64,000 nucleotides of DNA. Source: Avena insularis (taxonomy: Eukaryota > Streptophyta > Magnoliopsida > Poales > Poaceae). Below are positions 10,916 through 21,968 of this stretch, one piece after another. The stretch's first letter is position 1. Every line of letters begins with the position of its first letter. Below the pieces are notes generated by a model that was given only the letters and a program-made list of their open reading frames with translations, ran no database searches and was not told the DNA's origin. Where the stretch lies: assembly GCA_023614405.1 (NCBI GenBank), contig CM042697.1, forward strand, positions 303,956,323 to 304,020,322. Direction: 5' to 3'. A program made the translations under genes and the position numbers.

Positions 10916-12840
10916 TGTTGGAGATATGCCCTAGAGGCAATAATAAATGTAGTTATTATTATATCTTTGTGTTTATGATAAATGTTTACATTCATGCTAT
11001 AATAGTATTAACAAGGAAACATTAATACTTGTGTGATTTATAAACTTAATTTGAAGTCCCTAGTAAAGCCTCTATATAATAATAGCTTGTTGGTTAATAG
11101 ATGATTGTGGTTTCCCTATCATGAACATTGAGATGTTATTAACAACAAGATCATATTGTTAGGAGAATGATATGATGGACATACTCCTATAGATAAGCGT
11201 AGCATAAAGATCAAGTCACTTTAATAGTTCAATTGCTATATGCTTTCTGATACATAGTAATCTAATTCCTTCGACCATGAGATCATGCATATCACCTTTA
11301 CCGGATGGATGCTTTGATGACATCAAACACCACACCGTAATTGGGTGGCTATAATGGTGGCATTGAGTGTTCGGAAAGTATTGGTTGAAACACATGGATC
11401 AAGAGTGGGATTTGTCCATCCACATGACGGATAGATATACTCTGGGCCCTCTCGGTGAAATGTCATCCAATTAGCTTGCAAGCATGTGACTAGCTCACAA
11501 GGGATCACATATCACGGGAATGAGAAAAGAGTACTTATCGGTAACGAGGTTGAACTAGGTATGCGAGATACAGAAGATCATAACCTCTGATAAGTAAACT
11601 ATCGTGAGACAAAGGGAAATTTATATCGTTTGTAAGTGTTTCATTCGATACCAAATTAATCGTAGAAATATGTGGGAGCCATATGAATTTCCAGATTCCT
11701 CTATTGGTTATTGTTCGGAGAAGTGTCTCGATCATGTCCGCATAATTCACGAACCGTAGGGAGACACACTTAAGGATTCGACGTTGTTTGAGTAGTTATG
11801 GAATGATGAGAAAGAGACCGAATATTGTTCGGAGTCTCGAATGGGATTCGGGATATCACGAGGAGATCCGGAATGGTCCGGAGAATAAGATTCATATTAG
11901 GAAAGTCCCTTTTCGGAGTTGGGGAATGGTTCCGGTGTTTTCATCGGGAATGTTCTAGAATGTTCCGGAATGTCCGGCACTCCGGAGGGGAAGGGTACAT
12001 GAATGTGTTGTATCAAGTTGGTATGATTGCATCATGTACTAAGTATCATCGCTGAACCAAATAAAGGATTAATTCAAATCCTAGTTTGAAAAGTCAAATA
12101 GCTAGTTTGAAAAGTCAAACGGCTAAATTTGGAAAGAGGAAAAGAGGAGGAAGGGGAAACCGAGTTGGGGAGGAGTTCCCTCCTCCAACCGGCGGCGCCC
12201 ACCCAAGCCGAGTTGGGGAGGGACTCCTCTCCCTCCCCTTGCCCGGCCGGCCCCCTCCACCTATATAAGGTGGGGCAGGGCTCCCTCCTAGAGACACACA
12301 AGATCCTCTCCTCCAAACCCTAGTACCAAGCCGCCGCCGCCTCCAAGCCGCCGCCGGCCCTAGGGCACTCACCGCTGCTGCCTAGGTGAAACCCTAGCCG
12401 CCGGCACTAGCCCCTCCTCGGCGTGTCTAAACCCTAGATCGTCGAGGGACTCTCTCATACTCCACCATACTCGCTCCGGCTTAAGGCGAAGCCCTGCGAG
12501 ATCTCCCCTCTACTTCCGGTACCACGCCGTTGTCTTTGGAATCGCGGAGAGTGCTACAACCTCCGCCTGCTGGAACAAGGAGAGGAAGGTCTTCGTCGAA
12601 CGACGTGTGACCGATTGCAGGGCGCCGTAATGCAATGGCGGGAAGGATCGTCTACGCGATCTTGAGATCGGGAAGAGTACGACTACACCACCCACGAGAA
12701 TCCGCTCTCGTTAAACACTTTGGAATCTTCAAGGGTGAGTTATTCCTTCGACTCGTTGCTACAATCTAGTAGATAGATCTTGGCTTGTTTGTTTGTATGC
12801 GGTATAAATTTTTTTGTTTTCCATGCTACGAAACCCTACA
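10916..12840 (+). repeat. Copia 5' LTR
   Basis: Starts TGTTGGAG, ends CCCTACA. It matches 17977-19915 with few changes in the first 600 bp, but with a changed patch at 11560-11670 and small indels near 12535-12650. TATA box at 12262-12268. Confidence 0.95.
12262..12268 (+). promoter_or_regulatory. TATA box of the copia LTR promoter
   Basis: TATATAA in a GC-rich setting, in the position expected for the U3/R border of BARE1-like LTRs. The 3' LTR has the same box near 19323. Confidence 0.7.
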
Positions 12841-12841
12841 G

Positions 12842-12853
12842 TGGTATCAGAGC
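12842..12853 (+). other. Copia primer-binding site
   Basis: TGGTATCAGAGC, complementary to the 3' end of initiator methionine tRNA, one base after the LTR. Confidence 0.95.
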
Positions 12854-14028
12854 CGTGGCTATATGTAGATCTATTGCACGAGTAGAACACAATGGTCATT
12901 GTGGGCGTTGATGCTTTTATTGTCGATTGCTTCTTGTGTACTTTGCATCTTGCGGGATGTTGGGATGAAGCGGCCCGGGCTAACCTTACATGACATCGTT
13001 CATGAGACTTGCTCCACGCTTGACATGCAACTTGTATTGCATAAGTGGCTTTATGGTGCTGTTTCTCCTAGCATAGTTAAGATCCAATTTACAACGGGTG
13101 ATTAACAATACTAGTATCAATGTTGTGGTTCTTGTTCGTAAGTTAGAACGACACTTATTGAAAGCCCCAAACCACGTAAAACATGCAAAGAAAGTAGTGG
13201 CGTCTAACTTTGTTTTGCAGGGGTGTGATGTGATGTGATATGGCCATGATTGTGATTATATTTGATGTATGCAATGTTCCTTATTGTAAGTTGGCAACCG
13301 GCTGGAGCCATATGGTTGTCTTTAATTTATGTTAAGACCCACATATCTATTCAAAGTAGTTGTAATAGTTGAAGCCGGTGGACGACAACCATGGAGAAGC
13401 GTCATTGACCTTGATGCAATGCCGGTGATGATGGAGATCATGTTCGTGCTAGAAGATGGAGATCGGAAGCACAAAGAAGAAAGGTCATATCATATCACAT
13501 ATTATGAATTGCATGTGATGTTAATCCTTTATGCATCTTGTATTGCTTAGTAGACAACGGTAGCATTATAAGATGATCCCTCATGCACATGAATTTCAAG
13601 TCATAAAGTGTTCACCCTTAGTTAGCACCGTTGCTAAAGCTTGTTGTTTCGAAGCACCACGTGATGATCGGGTGTGTTAGATTCCGCAAGTGTATACAAC
13701 GTGAGCAAGCCAGATTTGCTCATGCGGAAACTAAGGTTTGATCTTGACGAGCCTAGCATGTACAGACATGGTCTCGGAACACGGATCACCGAAAGGTAAA
13801 GCATGAATCATATAGTAGATATGATGAACATGTCGATTGTTCGCCATTGAAGCTACATCAACTCTCGTGATGATCGGTGTTGATGTGGTGGATTTGGTTC
13901 GTGTGATCACTAAAACAATGTGAGGGATATTGTTTTGAGTGGGAGTTCACCTAGATTAATTTTATTATTAATTTGAACTCAATTTGTCATAAACTTAGTC
14001 TAAACTATTGCAAATATGTTGTAGATCA
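12854..14028 (+). other. Copia untranslated leader
   Basis: About 1.2 kb between primer site and gag start, as in BARE1-like elements. The short ORFs here (for example 13329-13550) show no recognised domain. Confidence 0.7.
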
Positions 14029-14880
14029 ATGGCAGCCCTACCATCAATTTTAATGTGTTCCTAGAGAAAGAAAAGTTGAAAACAATGGAAGCAACTTGGC
14101 GGATTGGTTCCTTAATTTGAGGATTGTCCTCACATGGTAATTTGACCTATGTCTTTGGATGCACATTGGTGACCCACTGCGGCCTGATGCCGCCGATAAA
14201 GTAAAGAATGTTTACCTCACTCGGAAGACTCACTCCACATTCAGTGTGCTATCTTGTATGGTTTAGAATCGAGCTTGAGAAAAGGTTTGAGAATTCAGAC
14301 CCATATGATCTTGTCGAGGATCTCAAATTGATCTTTGAGACTCATGCGGCAATTGAAAGCTATGAGGCTTCGAAAAGTTCTTTAACCGCAAGATGGAAGA
14401 GGGCAGCTCTGTCAATGAGCATGTGCTTAAGATGTCTGCACGCAAACAAACTTCAAAGCTTGGGTATTGTGATTCCTAATGCTTTGGGGATTTACCGTGT
14501 CCTCAATCACTACCACCAAGTTACAAGAACTTTGTGATGAACTACAACATGCAAAACATGAACAAGGCGTTGCGAACTCTTGCCATGTTGAAGTCTGCGA
14601 AGTGGAGATCAAGAAAGAGCACCAAGTGTTGTTGGTCAATAAGACCACCAAATTCAAGAAAGGCAAGTCTAAGCGAAGGACACTTCAAGAAGGGTGGTAA
14701 GAAAGCTACCACACCGACGAAGAAGACCAAGGCTGGACCTAAGCCTGATCTTGAGTGCTTTCTTGCAAGGAGAAGGTCCTCGAAGCGGAATTGCCCAAAG
14801 TACTTGGCGGATTTGAAGAACGGCAACATCAAGAAGAAAGGTATATTTGATATACATGTTATTGATGTGTATCTCACTAG
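14029..14880 (+). pseudogene. Copia gag
   Basis: ATG at 14029-14031 is followed within 12 codons by a stop. The capsid core is recognisable at 14265-14400 (ELEKRFENSDPYDLVEDLKL, ETHAAIESYEASKS). The frame changes near 14410-14540; the nucleocapsid part at 14680-14830 (KKGGKKATTPTKKTKAGPKP, RNCPKYLADLKNGN) has lost the first cysteines of the zinc knuckle. At least three frames are needed to read it. Confidence 0.8.
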
Positions 14881-15175
14881 TACTCATAGTAGTGCACGGT
14901 ATTTGAATCTTGGTTGTTGCTCATATTTGTAACTCAAACAGTCTGTGCGAATAAACGGAAGCTAGCGAAGAACGAGGTGACGGCGGCGTTGAAACGGATC
15001 AAAGGTTGATGTGATCGCGGTCGGCACGCTACCCCTTCATCTACCATCGGGATTAGTTTTATACTTAAATAATTGTTATTTGGTGCCTGCGTTAAGCATG
15101 AACATTATATCGGGATCTTGTTTATTGCGAGACGGTTACTTGTTTAAGTCCGAGAATAATGGTTGTTAGATTTAT
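14881..15175 (+). pseudogene. Copia protease, destroyed
   Basis: The expected Asp-Thr-Gly active site falls at about 14896-14915 but reads GTATTTGAATCTTGG, so both the residue and the frame are lost. Downstream, GTLPLHLPSG and a LLRDGYLFKSENNG-like block can be read in pieces to 15170. Confidence 0.65.
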
Positions 15176-16270
15176 ATGAGTAATATGTTTTATGCACATG
15201 CACCTTTGATAGATGGTCTATTCTTATTGAATCTCGATAGTGGAAATACACATATTAATAACATTGAGGCTAAACGTTTGAAATCGAGCGATAACTCGAC
15301 CTATATGTGGAACTGTCGTCTTGGTCACATTGGAGTGAAGCGTATGAAGAAACTCCATTCGATGGACTTCTTGAATCACTTGATTTGAATCACTTGATAG
15401 ATGCGGCATGTCGATGGGTAAAATGACTAAGACTCCATTTTCTGGTATGATGGAGCGAGCTACGGATTTGTTGGAAATCATACATACCGATGTGTGTGGT
15501 CCAATGAGTGTAGCATCGCGTGGTGGTTATCGTTATGTTCTTACCTTCACGGATGACTTGAGTAGATATGGGTATATCTATTTCATGAAACATAAGTCCG
15601 AAACTTTCGAGAAGTTTAAGGAATTTCAAAGTGAGGTAGAGAATCAACGTAACAAGAAGATTAAATTTCTACGATCTGATCGAGGAGGTGAATATCTAAG
15701 TTACGAGTTTGGCGAGCATTTGAAGAAATGAGGAATACTTTCACAATTGACACCGTCGGGAACACCACAACGTAATGGTGTGTCCGAACGTCGTAATCGA
15801 ACTCTCTTAGATATGGTTCGTTCTATGATGTCACTTACATTTATCGCTATCATTTTGGGGTTATGCATTAGAAACAGCATTCACTTTAAATAGGGCACCG
15901 TCTAAATCCGCTGAAACGACACCGTATGAATTATGGTTTGGGAAGAAACCTAGATTGTCGCTCCTTAAAGTTTGGGGTGCTTCCTATGTAAAGAAGTTAC
16001 AGCCGGACAAGCTTGAACCCAAAGCGGAAAAATGCGTCTTCATAGGATACCCGAAGGAAACTATTGGGTATACCTTCTATCATAGATCCGAAGGCAAAAT
16101 CTTCATTGCCAAGAATGGATCCTTTCTAGAGTAGGAATTTCTCTCGAAAGAAGTATTTGGAAGGAAAGTAGAACTTGACGAGGTTGTTGAATCTTCTCTC
16201 GAAATTGCGAGTAGCGCAGCACGGAAGAAGTTCTGTGGTGCCTGCACCAATAAGAGAGGAAGCTAATGAT
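15176..16270 (+). pseudogene. Copia integrase
   Basis: 15176-15388 has the pre-integrase zinc-binding part (YMWNCRLGHIGVKRMKKLHS). The core at 15408-15731 has EIIHTDVCGP (first Asp), FLRSDRGGEYLS (second Asp), and, after a stop at 15729-15731, PQRNGVSERRNRTLLDMV (Glu). A small deletion near 15835 shifts the frame; the C-terminal region to 16270 (LWFGKKP, LQPDKLEPKAEKCVFIGYPK) is readable in pieces. Confidence 0.85.
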
Positions 16271-17291
16271 GATGATCATGAAACTTGGTTGAAGTTGCTC
16301 TGAGCCTCATGAGTCAACGAGAACTCGTACCACTGCATTGGTATGATCCGTTATGAGTGTCATGTTGGTGGACAAACACCGATGACCCTGAGACATATGA
16401 GGAAGCAATGATGAGCCCAGATTCCAATAAATGGCAAGAAGCCATGAAATCCGAGATTGGATCCATGTACGAAAACCAAGTATGGACTTTGGTGGACTTA
16501 CGGATGGCGGAAGCTGTCGAGAACAAATGGATCTTCAAGAAGAAAGCAGATCTCGATGGTAATGTTATGTCTATAAAGCTCGACTTGTCGCAAAGGGTTT
16601 CGACAAATTCAAGGAGTTGACTACGATGAGACTTTGTCACCATGCGAAGCTAAAGTCTGTGAGGATTATGTTAGCAATCGCTGCATATTACGATTATGAG
16701 ATATGGCGATGGATGTCAAAACAGCATTCCTCAATGGAGACATTGATGAAGAGTTGTATATGATGCAACCCAAAGGTTTTGTTGATCCTAAAGATGCTAA
16801 CAAGGAATGCAAACTTCAACGGTCCATCTATGGATTGAAGCAAGCATCCGAAGTTGGAATCAACGTTTGATAAGGTGATCAAAGTTTTGGTTTTATACAA
16901 ACTTATGGAGAAGCTTGTATTTACAAGAAAGTGAGCGGGAGCTCAGAGCATTCTTAATACTATATGTAGATGACATATTATTGATTGGGAATGATGTAGA
17001 CCTTTTAATAGTGTCAAAGAATATTTGAATAATAGTTTTCAATGAAGGATCTTGGCTAAGCAGCTTACATATTAGGCATAAAGATTTATAGAGATAGATC
17101 GAACGCCAAATATCATTGTCACAAAGTACATATTTGGACAAAGTTCTAAAGAGGTTTGGAATGGAAGATAGCAAGAAAGGGTTCTTGCCCATGTTGCTCA
17201 ATCGACCTTGAGTAAAACTCAAAGTCCGACATACGCATAAGATAGAGAAAGGATGATAAATACTCCCTATGCCTAATCCATAGTATATCTA
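16271..17291 (+). pseudogene. Copia reverse transcriptase
   Basis: 16357-16620 encodes the N-terminal part (PDSNKWQEAMKSEIGSMYEN, VENKWIFKKKADLDG). After a frameshift near 16600, [20 protein letters not shown] lies at 16700-16765 and the catalytic YVDD box at 16963-16974 (ILYVDDILLIGND). Several small deletions between 16850 and 17280 break the frame. Confidence 0.88.
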
Positions 17292-17942
17292 ATGTATGAC
17301 ATGCTATGTACTAGACCCGACATTGCATATGCCGTTAGATTAACTAGCAGACATCAAAGTGATCCAGGAGTGGATCATTGGACAGCGGTCAAAAACATCC
17401 TTAAGTACTTGAGAAGAACTAAGGATATGGTTCTTTCTTATGGAGGTGATGAACAGCTCGTTGTTAATGGTTACACCGATGCTAGTTGGAACACCGATCC
17501 GGATGATTCTAAATCACAATCTGGATACGTATTTATTTTGAATGGTGCAGTAGTTAGCTGGAGGAGTGCAAAGCAAAGCGTTGTGGCAAGATCTTCAACT
17601 GAATCGGAATACATGGCTGCTTCGGAGGCTTCACAAGAAGCGATATGGATGAAAGAGTTCATTACAGAGCTGGGTGTGGTTCCTAGTGCGCTGGACCCAA
17701 TGTCTATCTACTGTGATAACATGGGCGCCATAGCCAATGCGCAAGAACCATGGTCACACAAGAAGCTGAAGCACATCAAGCTACGTTTTCACGCTATTCG
17801 AGAACATATCCAAGATGGGGATATAAAGATTTGCAAAGTACACACAGATCTGAATGTGGCGGATCTATTGACTGAACCTCTCCCGAGGGCAAAACATGAC
17901 CAGCACCAAACTGCCATGGGTGTTCGGTATATTACCATGTAA
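17292..17942 (+). CDS. Copia RNase H, intact C-terminal segment of pol
   Basis: 216 codons without a break, ending at TAA 17940-17942. Motifs: MYDMLCTRPDIAYAV, GYTDASWNTDPDDSKSQSGY, RSSTESEYMAASEASQEAIW, IYCDNMGAIANAQEP, HIKLRFHAIREHIQDG, PRAKHDQHQTAMGVRYITM. This is the best preserved part of the copia. It cannot be translated as a normal polyprotein because the upstream pol is broken. Confidence 0.9.
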   Translation: MYDMLCTRPDIAYAVRLTSRHQSDPGVDHWTAVKNILKYLRRTKDMVLSYGGDEQLVVNGYTDASWNTDPDDSKSQSGYVFILNGAVVSWRSAKQSVVARSSTESEYMAASEASQEAIWMKEFITELGVVPSALDPMSIYCDNMGAIANAQEPWSHKKLKHIKLRFHAIREHIQDGDIKICKVHTDLNVADLLTEPLPRAKHDQHQTAMGVRYITM

Positions 17943-17964
17943 TCTAGATTAGATTACTCTAGTG

Positions 17965-17976
17965 CAAGTGGGAGAC
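17965..17976 (+). other. Copia polypurine tract
   Basis: CAAGTGGGAGAC directly precedes the 3' LTR; it would prime plus-strand DNA synthesis. Confidence 0.85.
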
Positions 17977-19915
17977 TGTTGGAGATATGCCCTAGAGGCA
18001 ATAATAAATGTAGTTATTATTATATCTTTGTGTTTATGATAAATGTTTACATTCATGCTATAATAGTATTAACAAGGAAACATTAATACTTGTGTGATTT
18101 GTAAACTTAATTTGAAGTCCCTAGTAAAGCCTCTATATAATACTAGCTTGTTGGTTAATAGATGATTGTGGTTTCCCTATCATGAACATTGAGATGTTAT
18201 TAACAACAAGATCATATTGTTAGGAGAATGATATGATGGACATACTCCTATAGATAAGCGTAGCATAAAGATCAAGTCATTTTAATAGTTCAATTGCTAT
18301 ATGCTTTCTGATACATAGTAATCTAATTCCTTCGACCATGAGATCATGCATATCACCTTTACCGGATGGATGCTTTGATGACATCAAACACCACACCGTG
18401 ACTGGGTGGCTATAAAGGTGGCATTGAGTGTTCGGAAAGTATTGGTTGAAACACATGGATCAAGAGTGGGATTTGTCCATCCACATGACGGATAGATATA
18501 CTCTGGGCCCTCTCGGTGAAATGTCATCCAATTAGCTTGCAAGCATGTGACTGGCTCACAAGGGATCACATATCACGGGAATGAGAAAAGAGTACTTATC
18601 GGTAACGAGGTTGAACTAGGTATGCAGAGGTACCGACGATCATAACCTCGGATAAGTAAATTATCATGAGACAAAGGGAAATTGATATCGTATGTAAGTG
18701 GTTCATTCGATTGCAAAGTAATCGTAGAAATATGTGGGAGCCATATGAATTTCCAGATTCCTCTATTGGTTATTGTTCGGAGAAGTGTCTCGATCATGTC
18801 CGCATAATTCACGAACCGTAGGGAGACACACTTAAGGATTCGACGTTGTTTGAGTAGTTATGGAATGATGAGAAAGAGACCGAATATTGTTCGGAGTCTT
18901 GAATGGGATTCGGGATATCACGAGGAGATCCGGAATGGTCCGGAGAATAAGATTCATATAAGGAAAGTCCCGTTTCGGAGTTGGGGAATGGTTCCGGTGT
19001 TTTCATCGGGAATGTTCTAGAATGTTCCGGAATGTCCGGCACTCCGGAGGGGAAGGGTACATGAATGTGTTGTATCAAGTTGGTATGATTGCATTATGTA
19101 CTAAGTGTCATCGCTGAACCAAATAAAGGATTAATTCAAATCCTAGTTTGAAAAGTCAAATAGCTAGTTTGAAAAGTCAAACGGCTAAATTTGGAAAGAG
19201 GAAAAGAGGAGGAAGGGGAAACCGAGTTGGGGAGGAGTTCCCTCCTCCAACCAGCGGCGCCCACCCAAGCCGAGTTGGGAAGGGACTCCTCTCCCTCCCC
19301 TTGGCCGGCCGGCCCCCTCCCCTATATAAGGAGGGGCAGGGCTCCCTCCTAGAGACACACAAGATCCTCTCCTCCAAACCCTAGTACCAAGCCACCGCCT
19401 CCTCCAAGCCGCCGCCGGCCCTAGGGCACTCGCCGCCGCCGCCTAGGTGAAACCCTAGCCGCTGGCACTAGCCCCTCCTCGGCGTGTCTAAACCCTAGAT
19501 CGTCGAGGGACTCTCTCATACTCCACCATACTCGCTCCGGCTTAAGGCGAAGCCCTGCGAGATCTCCCCTCTACTTCCGGTACCACGCCGTTGTGCTACC
19601 GGAATCGCGAGGAGAGTGCTACAACCTCCGCTGCCTGCTGGAACAAGGGAGAGGAAGGTCTTTGTCGAGTACCGAACGTGTGACCGACTGCGGGAGCGCT
19701 GCCGGAACGCAGCGCCGGAAGGATCGTCTACGCGATCTTGAGATCGGGAAGAGTACGACTACACCACCCACGAGAATCCGCTCTCGTTAAACACTTTGGA
19801 ATCTTCAAGGGTGAGTTATTCCATCGACTCGTTGCTACAATCTAGTAGATAGATCTTGGATTGTTTGTTTGTATGCGGTAGAAAATTTTTGTTTTCCATG
19901 CTACGAAACCCTACA
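17977..19915 (+). repeat. Copia 3' LTR
   Basis: Starts TGTTGGAG and ends CCCTACA; 1939 bp, pair of 10916-12840. Confidence 0.95.
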
Positions 19916-19920
19916 CAATG
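19916..19920. repeat. Target-site duplication CAATG, right copy
   Basis: Matches 10911-10915. Confidence 0.95.
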
Positions 19921-20987
19921 CCCCACTTCACGACCCTTCCTATAGCGTCGTTGTTGTTGATGATGTCGGACAGTGGAGCTTTGCTCACAACTATGATACG
20001 GTGCTCCTGGAAGTAGTGCCTCAGCTTCCGAGAAGCAAGGAACACTCCATAAGCTATCTTCTGGTAGTGAGGGTAACGCTGCTTGGACTCTGTCAAGACC
20101 TCGCTTACATAGTAAACTGGTCGTTGAACTCCCTACTCATGCCCTGGTTCCTTTCGCTCTACCATGACGATGATGTTGATTACCCAGTTGGTGGCCGCCA
20201 TGTAAATTAACATGGGCTCTCCAGGTTCAGGTGCTGCAAGGATAGGCGATGAGGAAAGTATCTCCTTGAGCTGCTTGATCTGCATCTCCCTCGTCCACGT
20301 GAATTTGTCAGCCTTCTTCAGCAACTTGTACAGCAGCAGAGCCTTCTCTCCAAGTCGGCTGACGAACCGACTAACTACTGGAACACAACCTGTTAGCCAT
20401 TGTATGTCCTTTAGGCATGTCGGACGGTTTATGTTTAAGATGGCCTCGATTTTCTCCTGGTTGACCTTGATTCCATGCTGGGAAACGATAAAGCCCAACA
20501 ATTTGCCAGCTGGAACCCCGAAGACACACTTCTTAGGGTTAAGCATCATGTTGTATTTCCGGAGATTATCAAAGGTTTATTTTAGGTCGGAGATTAAGTC
20601 GTTTGAATTTTTAGACATCAGTGCTATATCGTCCACATAGGCGTGAACGTTCCGACCAAGTTGATCGTGTAGGCAACGCTGCATTGTCCGCTGGTACGTA
20701 GCACCTACCTTTTTCAGCCCGAAGGGCATCGTGACATAGCAAAACGTGTCGTAAGGTGTAGTGAACGAAGTGGCCAATTGGTCCGACTTTCTTATCTTGA
20801 TCAGGTGGTATCCTGAGTATGCATCGAGCAAACACAAAAGCTTCGAGCCAGCCATCGAGTCAATGACTTGGTCAATGTGAGACAAGGCAAACGGATCTTT
20901 GGGACATGCTTTGTTCAAGTCGGTGTAATCAACGCACATTCTTAATTTTTTGGTTCCCTTTTTGGGGACAAGTACAGGATTGGCCAC
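19921..20987 (-). pseudogene. Gypsy reverse transcriptase and RNase H, second copy
   Basis: 20987-20577 holds the RT fingers and palm with YVDD at 20628-20639 (better than FVDD of the first copy). A stop near 20577 and a frame change near 20280 and 20130 break the rest. The RNase H part (QRYPHYQKIAYGVFLASRKL) ends at the copia border, continuing at 10910. The stop TAG at 21026-21024, between protease and RT, is shared with the first copy. Confidence 0.85.
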
Positions 20988-21224
20988 CCATCGGGTGTGA
21001 AGGAATTCTCGGATAAAACTAGCCTAAAGTAACCTAGCTATCTCTTTGCCTATGGCACGTCTCTTCTCGTCTCTGAAGCGTCGTAGCGGTTGTTTCACTG
21101 GTTTACATTTTGGATCAATATTCAAGCTATGCTCGACAAGTTCCCTAGGTAGACCTTTCATGTCGGTAGGTTGCCAGGAAAAGATGTCCCTAATCTCACG
21201 AAGGAACTCGACGAGTGCGCTTTC

Positions 21225-21968
21225 CTATTTAGGGTCCAGGTTCATCCCAATGGCAGTGGTCTTGGAGGCATCGCCTACCACAAGTTCCACCGGCTTGGTC
21301 TCGATGGCGGCCTTGAATGTTGGGGCGGAGTCAGAAATCTGTTTCATCAACACGGGCATCTCCGAGGCATCGACCTTTCTCTGGATCTCCTTGAATTCTT
21401 CGCTGTAAAGGACAGCTTCCGCAAAGGCTGCTTCTCCAATCTTGCAGTCCCTTGCCTTGGTAAAGCTTCTGGATACGATGATGACACCGCTTGGTCCGGG
21501 TATCTTGAGTTTGTTGTAGATGAAGCATGGCTTGGCCATTAAGGTGTGGAAGATGTCGCGGCCGAATATGACGTGACACACGCTCTTGAAGGAGACCACC
21601 TCAAAGGTCATGCGCTCTTGGCGGTAATTATTGACATCGCCAAAAGCGACATGAAGTGTGATGCACCCAAGGGACCGAGCCTCCCGACCAAGAACTACGC
21701 CATGGAAGATGGTGTTGGTCCGCCTTAGGTTTGCCTCCGTCAAGTTCATCTTGTGCAGTGTATCCAGGTACATGATTTTGATGCTACTTCCACTATCCAC
21801 CATACATTTGGGGAACTCATTGCCGTCAATCAGGGGATTGATTATCATGGCGTATTGGTTCTCCGTAGGGATGAGGTCTGTGTGATCCTTCCTGTCCCAA
21901 GTAATTGGAATCTCCGACCAGCGCAGGTATTGGGGAACTGGGGGCAGAGTGGCCATCGATATCCTCAT
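21225..21968 (-). pseudogene. Gypsy aspartic protease, second copy
   Basis: VDSGSSIKIMYLD active site (Asp-Ser-Gly coded at 21797-21789). It matches 5798-6541 of the first copy with scattered substitutions. One frame for about 247 codons. Confidence 0.85.

Larger units (their letters stand above)
10916..19915 (+). mobile_element. Angela/BARE1-like Ty1/copia retrotransposon, complete but defective
   Basis: Two LTRs of 1925 and 1939 bp, initiator-Met primer site, gag-PR-INT-RT-RH order, polypurine tract and a perfect 5-bp target-site duplication. Total 9000 bp, close to the usual length of BARE1/Angela copies. The LTR start TGTTGGAGATATGCCCTAGA is diagnostic of this Triticeae family. The coding part has many frameshifts and stops, so it is not autonomous. 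It is inserted into the second Gypsy copy, opposite in orientation to the host element. Confidence 0.93.

Noticed and set aside
12074..12372. Proline/glycine-rich ORFs in the copia LTR
   Set aside because: They sit in the GC-rich promoter part of the LTR, recur in the 3' LTR with changed frames, and have no domain.
15371..15398. 14-bp tandem repeat TTGAATCACTTGAT in copia integrase, apparently causing a frameshift
   Set aside because: A repeated Glu-Ser-Leu-Asp-Phe-like stretch is normal at this point in BARE1/Angela elements, so the repeat is probably ancestral and the break lies elsewhere.
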